Assembly (NCBI GenBank): GCA_947629695.1
Contig: CANREQ010000007.1
Coordinates: 1 to 32,657 of the forward strand
Length of the DNA stretch: 32,657 bases
Direction: 5' to 3'
Origin: an uncultured Clostridia bacterium
GTDB lineage: Bacteria; Bacillota; Clostridia; Christensenellales; Borkfalkiaceae
The position numbers were made by a program, and so were the translations under genes. Of this stretch, positions 25,316-32,657 are shown piece by piece. Position 1 is the stretch's first letter. The number at the start of each line of letters is the position of its first letter. The notes below the pieces were generated by a model that saw only the letters and a list, made by a program, of their open reading frames with translations, was not told the DNA's origin and made no database searches.

Positions 25316-26611
25316 TTATCGCCCTATTTGCCCGACAAACCCGTCTATGCTTTTAAGCGCCCTCTCCGCAAGTCGGGTATATCTTTGCTTTTTATCCCTT
25401 ATCCTTTCGCCCAAAGCGGGAAGTATCCCGAAGTTGGCGTTCATGGGCTGGAAATTATCCGCAGACCCCGCAATATGCGCCGATAAAGCCCCGCACACCG
25501 TATCCGCGGGAGGAATAACTACTTGCCTGTTTTCCAGCTTTGCCGCCATATGCACGGCGCACAGAAGTCCGCTTGCCGCGCTCTCCACATATCCCTCTAC
25601 GCCCGTCATCTGGCCTGCGAAAAAAACCAGCGGCTCGCCCTTCAAAGAAAAATCGGCGTTGAGGCAATCGGGTGAATTTATGTACGTGTTGCGGTGCATG
25701 ACCCCGTAGCGCGCGAACTCCGCATGAGCGAGGGCGGGTATCATGGAAAATACCCTCTTCTGCTCCGGAAAGCGCAAATTGGTCTGACAGCCGACGAGGT
25801 TATACGCCGTGCCGGCGGCGTTTTCCTTGCGCAGTTGGAGCACAGCGTAAAACTTATTTCCCTCTTTATCTTTGAGCCCCACGGGTTTGAACGGGCCGAA
25901 GCGCAGCGTCTCCGCTCCCCTTCCCGCCATGACCTCAACGGGCATGCAACCTTCGAATATCTCTCTCTTTTCGAAGTCGTGCAAAACGACCTTTTCGGCG
26001 GATATAAGCGCGTCAACGAAGGCTTCGTACTCCTCTTTGTCCATGGGGCAATTGAGGTAATCGTCGCCGCCCCGCCCGTATCTGTCGCCGAAGAACGCGC
26101 GCTCCATATCCACGCTGTCGCGCAAAACTATGGGCGCGGACGCGTCGTAAAAGTGCAGGGGCGCGCCCGTTTTTTCCTCTATCGCGCGGCTCAGCTTGTC
26201 CGATGTCAGCGGCCCCGTGGCTATTATGCAGGGGGCGGGGGGAATTTCTCCTACTTCGCCGCACATACAGCGTATGTTTTTATGCCTTTTGACGCTTTTT
26301 GTCATGAACGCGGAAAATTTTTGCCTGTCCACGGCGAGCGCGCCGCCCGCGGGTATTGCGGAATACTCCGCCGCACGCATGACGAGCGACCCTATCCGCC
26401 GCATTTCCTCTTTCAACAGCCCGCACGCGTTTGTGTACGGGTCCGCGCCCTTTAAAGAGTTGGAACACACGAGCTCGCCGTAATCCCCGCTCTTGTGGGC
26501 GGGCGTGAGCTTTTCGGGCTTCATATCCCAAAGCTCCACCCCGAATCCGCGCTCCGCGAGATAATACGCCGCCTCGCACCCCGCGAGGCCCGCGCCGATT
26601 ATTTTAATCAT
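25316..26611 (-). CDS. trmFO: Methylenetetrahydrofolate--tRNA-(uracil-5-)-methyltransferase
   Basis: MIKIIGAGLAGCEAAYYLAERG, LVCSNSLKGADPYTNACGLLKEEMR, ATGPLTSDKLS. ATG overlaps the topA end. Confidence 0.96.
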   Translation of the reverse strand: MIKIIGAGLAGCEAAYYLAERGFGVELWDMKPEKLTPAHKSGDYGELVCSNSLKGADPYTNACGLLKEEMRRIGSLVMRAAEYSAIPAGGALAVDRQKFSAFMTKSVKRHKNIRCMCGEVGEIPPAPCIIATGPLTSDKLSRAIEEKTGAPLHFYDASAPIVLRDSVDMERAFFGDRYGRGGDDYLNCPMDKEEYEAFVDALISAEKVVLHDFEKREIFEGCMPVEVMAGRGAETLRFGPFKPVGLKDKEGNKFYAVLQLRKENAAGTAYNLVGCQTNLRFPEQKRVFSMIPALAHAEFARYGVMHRNTYINSPDCLNADFSLKGEPLVFFAGQMTGVEGYVESAASGLLCAVHMAAKLENRQVVIPPADTVCGALSAHIAGSADNFQPMNANFGILPALGERIRDKKQRYTRLAERALKSIDGFVGQIGR

Positions 26612-28931
26612 CTTCGCCGCCCGCGTCCGGCGCGACATATCCGCACTTTTTGTCGGAACATTCCACTCTCTTTCCCCGCCTTACGAGGAATTTCCCGCAC
26701 TTGGGGCACTTGCCGCCCGTGGGGATATCCCAGCTCAAGAATTTACATTCGGGGTAGCCCGTACAGCCGTAATAAATTTTGCCGCTCTTTGAGGACATCC
26801 TGCGCATGGGCTTGCCGCACTCCGGGCACTTGCCCTCCGTCCTCTCGCCCGCGCGCGCGTTTCCGTCAGGCTTGCTCGCCGGCTGCTTAGCCCCGCAGGA
26901 CGCACATTCCGTATAATCGCCGTACTTCCCCTTTTTGACGAGGAGCACGCCGCCGCACGAGGGGCATTTTTTGTCCGAAATTTTTACGTCGATAGGCAAT
27001 ATCGCGGAGCACACCGGGTAGTTGGGGCAGGCGAGAAATTTCCCGTACTTGCCGCTCTTCACCACCATATTCGCGCCGCATTTGGGACAGGGGATCTCCG
27101 ATATTTCCGCCTCGCTCTCGCTTATTATGTTGGAGCATTTGGGATAATTGGAGCAGGCGAGGTACTTCCCGTACTTGCCCGTGCGCCTTATCATGGGGCT
27201 TCCGCATTTGGAGCAGACGACGTCCGTCTCTTCGTCGCCGTCGCACGCCGCGACTCGCAACTTTTCGGCAAAGTTGGGGTAAAATCCCGCGATAATGGAG
27301 TGCCAATCCACGCCGCCTTCCTCTATTTTATCGAGGTCCTCTTCCATTTTCGCCGTAAATCCGACGTCCATTATGTCGCCGAAATAGTGCACAAGCATGT
27401 CGGTTATCTTGTACGCCACGGGCGTGGGCTTCATGTATTTGCCGTCCTTTTCCACGTACTTGCGCTTTGTGAGGAGGGAAATTATGGATGCGTACGTAGA
27501 AGGTCTGCCTATCCCCTTTTCGTCCATGGTCTTGACCAGCGACGCGTCCGTGTATCTGAAAGGCGGGCGGGTGAATTTCTGCTCCGACGCGAGGGAGATG
27601 AGTCTGAGCGCGTCGCCCTCGTTTACGGGGGGCAGAAGCTTGCCGCCCTCGTCCTCTTCCTCCTCGCCGCCGGACGACTGCTGGTATGCCGCGGTGAAGC
27701 CCGCAAACAGCATGGCCTTGCCGCTCGCCTTGAACACGTAGCCCGCGCTTTCCGCCTCAATCTGCATCGCGCTGTAACGCGCTTCCGCCATCTGAGAGGC
27801 GATAAATCTGTCGTATATCAGCTTGTATACGTTGAAGTGCTTTTTGTCGAGGTACTGCTTCACGCTCGCGGGGGTGACGGACAGATCTATCGGGCGGATG
27901 GCCTCGTGCGCGTCCTGCGCCCCCTTCTTCGTGGCGTAATAATTGGGCTTCGCAGGCACATATTCCCCGCCGTAAGTCCTTTCTATGAATTGCAACGCGT
28001 TCTGTTGCGCCTCGTGCGCGATACGCGTCGAGTCCGTCCTTATATAGGTTATGAGGGCGATGTGATCCCCGCCCACGTCCATGCCTTCGTACAGGTGCTG
28101 GGCAACCATCATAGTCTCCGGCGAGGACATCCCGAACTTGTTGGAAGCGTCCTGCTGGAGCGAAGATGTGGTAAAGGGAGCGGGCGCGTGTTGCTTTGTC
28201 TCCCCGCTCTTGACTTTTGTCACGACGAATTGCCCGCCCTTTATCCTTTCCGCGACCTTTTCCGCCTGCGCGCCGTCTATGGATGAGCCGCTCTTTTGAA
28301 GCTGGTAGACGGCCTTGAAGGGCGCGTACTTGCCCGCCGCGTCCGTAAGGTTTGCGGTGAAGGTGTAATATTCTTCGGGCTTGAACGCCGTAATCTCCCT
28401 CTCCCTGTCAACTATCAGGCGGAGCGCGACGGACTGCACCCTTCCCGCGGAAAGGCCGTCCTGGATGCGGTTGTTGAGAAGGGGGGAAAGCTTGTAGCCC
28501 ACCAATCTGTCAAGCACCCTGCGCGCCTGCTGCGCGTCCACGAGGTTGTAATCTATCTTTCTCGGATTTTTCAGCGCGTTTATGACGGCCGAGGGGGAAA
28601 TTTCGTTGAACTCCACCCTGTTGAGACCGTTTTCGTCCATGCCGAGGACGGTCTGCAAATGCCAGCTTATGGCCTCTCCCTCGCGGTCGGGGTCGGTTGC
28701 GAGGTACACCCTGTCCGCCCTCTTCGCCTCTTCCGAAAGGCGGCGTATAACATCTTTCTTGCTGGGGGTGATTTCATACCTCGGCTCGAAATTTTCGCTT
28801 ATCTTCACGCCGAGGGTGCGCTCCGGCAGATCGCGCACGTGCCCGCCCGACGCGTCCACGCGGAATTTGCCCTTTAAATACTTGGAAATTGTCTTTGCCT
28901 TGGAAGGCGATTCCACTATAATGAGATCCAT
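26604..28931 (-). CDS. topA: DNA topoisomerase I with five C-terminal zinc-ribbon-like repeats
   Basis: LIIVESPSKAKTISKYL, VYLATDPDREGEAISWHL, ITYIRTDSTR; five CPxCG-type modules. Confidence 0.97.
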   Translation of the reverse strand: MDLIIVESPSKAKTISKYLKGKFRVDASGGHVRDLPERTLGVKISENFEPRYEITPSKKDVIRRLSEEAKRADRVYLATDPDREGEAISWHLQTVLGMDENGLNRVEFNEISPSAVINALKNPRKIDYNLVDAQQARRVLDRLVGYKLSPLLNNRIQDGLSAGRVQSVALRLIVDREREITAFKPEEYYTFTANLTDAAGKYAPFKAVYQLQKSGSSIDGAQAEKVAERIKGGQFVVTKVKSGETKQHAPAPFTTSSLQQDASNKFGMSSPETMMVAQHLYEGMDVGGDHIALITYIRTDSTRIAHEAQQNALQFIERTYGGEYVPAKPNYYATKKGAQDAHEAIRPIDLSVTPASVKQYLDKKHFNVYKLIYDRFIASQMAEARYSAMQIEAESAGYVFKASGKAMLFAGFTAAYQQSSGGEEEEDEGGKLLPPVNEGDALRLISLASEQKFTRPPFRYTDASLVKTMDEKGIGRPSTYASIISLLTKRKYVEKDGKYMKPTPVAYKITDMLVHYFGDIMDVGFTAKMEEDLDKIEEGGVDWHSIIAGFYPNFAEKLRVAACDGDEETDVVCSKCGSPMIRRTGKYGKYLACSNYPKCSNIISESEAEISEIPCPKCGANMVVKSGKYGKFLACPNYPVCSAILPIDVKISDKKCPSCGGVLLVKKGKYGDYTECASCGAKQPASKPDGNARAGERTEGKCPECGKPMRRMSSKSGKIYYGCTGYPECKFLSWDIPTGGKCPKCGKFLVRRGKRVECSDKKCGYVAPDAGGEDD

Positions 28932-29016
28932 ATTTACCAAACCTTTGCGGGTAGCCCCGCATAACTCGATTTACGATTTATTAAATTGCTCCGGCTTTAC
29001 CGCATTGCGCGGCGTT

Positions 29017-30072
29017 TTATATGGCCGAATATTTATTGCCGCCCGATCTAATCAGCAGCCCTTTTATCTCCAGCATGGCGCACACGGCGGATATTTCCGC
29101 CACGCTCATGCCCGTTATCTTCGCCAAATTTTCGGCGTGGGTCTCCCCGTTTTGGCGGAGGGCGTCCATTATCGCCCGCTCTTCCGGAGCGAGCTCTTCC
29201 TCTTTTTCACCGCCCACGCTTTCAACGCCCAGGACGGAGAAGATATCTTCCACCCTGTCGCAAAGGTACGCGCCGCTCTTTATCAGATTATTGCACCCCT
29301 CGCCCGAGGCTATGCCTATGCCGTAGGGGAAGGCGAACACGTCTTTGCCGTATTCCGCCGCATAACCCGCCGTGGACAGCGCGCCGCCCTTTATGCCCGC
29401 GGAGACAACCAGCACGCCATCGCTTATCGCCGCAAGCACGCGGTTTCTCAGCGGGAACATATATTGCTGTGCGGGTATTCCCGGGGGAAATTCGCTGACC
29501 GACAGTCCCTTTTCTTCCACCCTTTTGAGGGTCGCGCCCGGGTTCGCGTGGCCGCACGGCAACACGCAAATGACTTTGCCGGAGGATAGCGCGCCCATTG
29601 CGGCGGCGCTGTCCGCCCCGTCCGCGACGCCCGTGGCTATGGCGAAATGCTCCGACAGCCGCGCGCTCATGTTCTTGCACTCCTCTATGACCTGCGGCGT
29701 CGTCTTGCGGGAGCCGACCACGCAGAATATCCTCTCCCGCAAAAGCCCGGCATTTCCCCGCGCGTACAGCACGAGGGGAGACGCGTCAATGTGCCTTAGA
29801 CTTTCGGGATACAGCCCGCTTTTTACGGTTATCGCCATTATGCGCTTTTTGCCGAGCGCGGCTATAACTTCCCCGCGGTAATCTTCGTCGTAAAATCTTT
29901 CCTTTATTTTATTGTAAACGGCGGGCCCGCATACCTTGGCAAGTCCCGCGGCATACCTTTCGCCCTCTTCGCCGCCTTTGAGCGACGCGAGGAGAAGCCT
30001 CTTTTGCTTGTATGTCAGCTCCCTGAAGCTGTCCGCCGTTATAATATCGGCTTCCTGCCTTTCGTAATCCAT
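29017..30072 (-). CDS. dprA: DNA processing protein DprA
   Basis: FCVVGSRKTTPQVIEECKN, IATGVADGADSAAAMGALSSGKVICVLPCG, FPLRNRVLAAISDGVLVVSAGIKGGALSTAGYAAEYGKDVFAFPY; next to topA and comM. Confidence 0.93.
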   Translation of the reverse strand: MDYERQEADIITADSFRELTYKQKRLLLASLKGGEEGERYAAGLAKVCGPAVYNKIKERFYDEDYRGEVIAALGKKRIMAITVKSGLYPESLRHIDASPLVLYARGNAGLLRERIFCVVGSRKTTPQVIEECKNMSARLSEHFAIATGVADGADSAAAMGALSSGKVICVLPCGHANPGATLKRVEEKGLSVSEFPPGIPAQQYMFPLRNRVLAAISDGVLVVSAGIKGGALSTAGYAAEYGKDVFAFPYGIGIASGEGCNNLIKSGAYLCDRVEDIFSVLGVESVGGEKEEELAPEERAIMDALRQNGETHAENLAKITGMSVAEISAVCAMLEIKGLLIRSGGNKYSAI

Positions 30073-30122
30073 ATTATTCCCCGCCGCCGCGCACGGTTAT
30101 CCCAAAGCGCGAGAACGGCTTT

Positions 30123-31641
30123 TTACAGCACGGTGCTGTCGAAATTCCTGTAGCCCGTCGCCTCGAGGATGTGCTTGGGTTTTATCTCTTCGGACAGATC
30201 AAGATCGGCTATCGTGCGTGCGACTTTTATTATGCGCGAACGCGCCCTCGCCGAAAGGTTGAGCCTTTCGAACGCGCTCTTCAATATCCTCTCGCATTCG
30301 GGAGAGAGGCGGCAATACTCTTTTATCTGCCTCTCGCCCATGTCGGCGTTTACGTTTATTCCCTCTTCGTTCCTGAATCTCTCCCGCTGAATGGCACGCG
30401 CGCGCTCCACCCTCGCCTTGACGGCGGAACTCGGCTCTTCGGCCTTGTCGGAAGAAAGCTCTTCGTATTTTACGTTATCGACTTCGACTTGCAAATCTAT
30501 TCTGTCGAGGAGCGGGCCGGATATCTTCCCCCTGTATCTCCTTATCTGCGCCGGCGTGCACGTGCACTGCTTATCCGCCGAGCCGTAGTTGCCGCAGGGG
30601 CAGGGATTCATGCTCGCGCAGAGTATGAAATCCGCAGGAAAAGTCACCGCGCCTCCCGCCCTCGTCACGGTTATTTTGCCGTCCTCGAGGGGTTGGCGCA
30701 ACGCTTCGAGCGCGCTCCTCGAATACTCGGGAAGCTCGTCCATAAACAGCACGCCGCGGTGCGCTTTGGAAATTTCCCCAGCCTTTATCCTGGTATTCCC
30801 GCCGCCGCACAGCGACACGGTCGAGGCCGTATGGTGGGGCGTACGGAAGGGGCGCAGGGATATTATCCCCTCTTCGTTCAGCTCGCCCGAAACAGACCAG
30901 ATTTTGGTGACTTCCAACGCCTCTTCGAACGTCATATCGGGCATAATGGTGGGGATACAGCGCGCAAGCATCGTCTTGCCCGTCCCGGGAGGGCCCGAAA
31001 GGAGTATGTTGTGCCCGCCCGCAACGGCTATTTCCAGCGCGCGCTTAGCCACAGCCTGGCCGCGCACAAGGCTTAAATCGCAGTTGTAGGACGCGCGCTT
31101 TTTCGCCGCCTCGAAAGAGCGCACCTGCACGGGCTCGCACGCTTTCGAGCCGGACAAAAACTCGTAAACTTCCCTCAGCGTCCGCAAAGCGTAAACGCTT
31201 ATGCCCTCTATATAGCTCGCCTCGTTTGCGTTTGCTTCGGGCACGATGAACTTGGTATATCCCCTGTTCTTTGCCGAAATGAGCACGGGGAGAATGCCCG
31301 TGACCGCCCGCAACGCGCCGTCGAGGGCGAGCTCCCCCAACATGACGTAATCGCCGACGTCCGCGATGAGCTGTTCGCTTGCCGCAAGGAGGGAGACGGC
31401 TATGGGCAAATCGTATTGCCCGCCCTCTTTTTTGATGTCGGCCGGGGCTAAATTCACCGTGACCCTGTTGACGGGAAAGCGCAGAGAGCTGTTGCGTATC
31501 GCCGAAAAGACGCGCTCTTTGCTCTCCTTTACGGCCGTATCGGGCAATCCGACGAGGTCGTAGTTGACCGCGCCCTTGTTTATATTCAACGGGAACGCCG
31601 TCCAAACCGATAAGGGCGTAGCTGATAATTTTAGATAGCAT
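30123..31641 (-). pseudogene. comM: YifB/ComM-family Mg-chelatase-like AAA ATPase with N-terminal frameshift
   Basis: Canonical MLSKIISYALIGLDGVPVE reads from 31641 in one frame; INKGAVNYDLVGLPDTAVKESKERV...GPPGTGKTMLARCIP continues in another. The ORF-track start at 31700 is inside a terminator. Confidence 0.7.
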
Positions 31642-31675
31642 ATTTCCACCTCGGGTAAATGCTTTACCGCAAATG

Positions 31676-31704
31676 AAAAACCCGCCGCGCTATCGCGCAA
31701 CGGG
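31676..31704 (-). terminator. Terminator after rplS
   Basis: Minus strand CCCGTTGCGC-GATA-GCGCGGCGGG-TTTTT, 10 bp with two G-U pairs. Confidence 0.75.
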
Positions 31705-31715
31705 AGCTTTTTTAA

Positions 31716-32060
31716 TCATTTGATTTCCTGTATCTTTGCCGCCTTGCCGGTGAGCCCTCTGAGGTAATACAGCTTCGCCCTTCTTACCTTGCCCTTTCTC
31801 ACTACCTGTATATAGGAGATTTTGGGAGAGTGTACGGGGAAGGTCCTCTCTACGCCCACGCCGAATGAAAGACGACGGACGGTGAAACTTTCGCGCACGC
31901 CGCCGTGCTTTTTGGCGATAACCACGCCCTCGAAATTCTGTATTCTTTCCTTGGTGCCCTCGATAACTTTAAAGCCCACTTTGACCGTATCGCCTACATT
32001 GAATACGGGAACGCTTTCCTTCATTCCTTCCTTTTCGATCGCTTCAACAAGCTTGCTCAT
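31716..32060 (-). CDS. rplS: 50S ribosomal protein L19
   Basis: [60 protein letters not shown]. Confidence 0.97.
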   Translation of the reverse strand: MSKLVEAIEKEGMKESVPVFNVGDTVKVGFKVIEGTKERIQNFEGVVIAKKHGGVRESFTVRRLSFGVGVERTFPVHSPKISYIQVVRKGKVRRAKLYYLRGLTGKAAKIQEIK

Positions 32061-32116
32061 GACTTTTCCTCCATAAACCAAGTATTCATGCCCAAAGCAG
32101 AGGAATACCCGAAGTC
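32061..32116 (-). ncRNA. Candidate ribosomal L19 leader
   Basis: Outer stem GACTT/AAGTC and inner stem GTATTC/GAATAC directly before rplS, enclosing the SD GGAGG. Family assignment from position and rough recall only. Confidence 0.5.
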
Positions 32117-32144
32117 TTTTTGATATTTTCGCGTTTGCTTTAAT

Positions 32145-32173
32145 ATATTAACAGACGATTTTACAAATTGCAA
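32145..32173 (-). promoter_or_regulatory. rplS promoter
   Basis: Minus strand TTGCAA - 17 - TAATAT upstream of the leader. Confidence 0.55.
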
Positions 32174-32228
32174 CACATTTTGAGGGGTATATCGCAATTT
32201 TCACACAAATATTTTCCCCGTCCGCCCC

Positions 32229-32249
32229 TATACTATAATATATAGTATA
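32229..32249. promoter_or_regulatory. Perfect AT-rich inverted repeat containing a -10-like TATAAT
   Basis: TATACTATA-ATA-TATAGTATA; TATAAT at 32234-32239. Confidence 0.4.
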
Positions 32250-32341
32250 TATAGTGAACTCCTCACCGGCGTTATTTTTTACCCCGTTTTCCGCCGCCAC
32301 CTTGCTTGGGGAACATGAAATTACCCCCCCGGCGAGAACGT

Positions 32342-32657
32342 AGCCCGATGGTTTGTAGAAAATTTTAAGGTCTACGAAAAATTTTCACAAAGCGCAGTCG
32401 AGGAATCCGATAATTCTTTTAGCTTAGGAATTTCCTATGTGATAAATCCCACTTGCCCTCTTCCTCTGGGGGAGGGTGTCGCGTCAGCGACAGGTGGGAG
32501 TGCTCGGTTACGGCACCTCCTCCCATCACCCGCTTCGCGGGAGCGTTCTCACACGGCGTAAGGACAACGCCGTGTGAGACTTCCTCGACTACGCGCTTTG
32601 CGCTACGCTCGGAATGACAACACTTTAAATATCGGGTTACATTTTAATCCCCTCAGT
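32342..32657. repeat. Mosaic intergenic palindromic repeat cluster, inverse copies of modules at 3333-3631
   Basis: Inverse of the TTTGTGAAAAT..TCGGGCT module (32342-32391); three-way junction TCCCAC/GTGGGA with CCCTC/GAGGG and TGTCGC/GCGACA (32447-32499); 13-bp hairpin TCTCACACGGCGT (32547-32579); TTCCTCGACT..CTCGGAATGAC; terminal TTAATCCCCTCAGT. Confidence 0.7.

Noticed and set aside
27300-28286. 328-aa plus-strand ORF
   Set aside because: Antisense to topA; Arg/Val/His-rich composition typical of shadow frames.
31642-31700. ComM start at 31700 from the ORF track
   Set aside because: The TTG lies inside the rplS terminator hairpin and the N-terminal residues do not resemble ComM.
1-32657. 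CRISPR array, tRNA or rRNA genes, integrase or transposase
   Set aside because: No regularly spaced direct repeats, cloverleaf with CCA/T-loop, rRNA motif or recombinase domain seen by eye; a tool search would be needed to exclude diverged cases.

Overview
The window is a gene-dense, almost entirely minus-strand stretch of what looks like a Clostridia-type (Bacillota) chromosome; that taxonomic call is inference from gene content and order. No rRNA, tRNA, CRISPR array, transposase or prophage module was recognised. From left to right it carries: a 5'-truncated NSS-family symporter, a GT2 glycosyltransferase, a PlsC-like acyltransferase, an intergenic repeat cluster, nrdD-nrdG-dut, a MocR/GntR-aminotransferase regulator overlapping an HNH protein, a divergent ECF S-component, icd, murF-ddl, tsaE-tsaB-rimI-hydrolase, an FMN riboswitch with ribU, a second DprA-like gene, degV, an XRE regulator, glyA, hslV-hslU-hisS-trxA, rplS-comM-dprA-topA-trmFO, and a second repeat cluster at the right edge. 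The most interesting signals are: (1) two genes, tsaB and an XRE regulator with a C-terminal membrane domain, are each interrupted by one in-frame TAG with an intact same-frame remainder. TAG is the terminal stop of only one gene (icd), and there a TAA follows two codons later. This could mean amber suppression or recoding, or coincident decay. (2) The nrdD upstream region has two tandem promoters, each with a pair of NrdR-box-like palindromes at 31 or 32 bp centre-to-centre. (3) A hairpin between murF and ddl would sequester the ddl Shine-Dalgarno. (4) comM has an N-terminal frameshift and an alpha/beta hydrolase has no canonical start codon. (5) Two mosaic clusters of related intergenic palindromic repeats lie about 29 kb apart, next to a separate structured element of about 150 nt. 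All calls come from reading the sequence by eye; no database or folding program was run.
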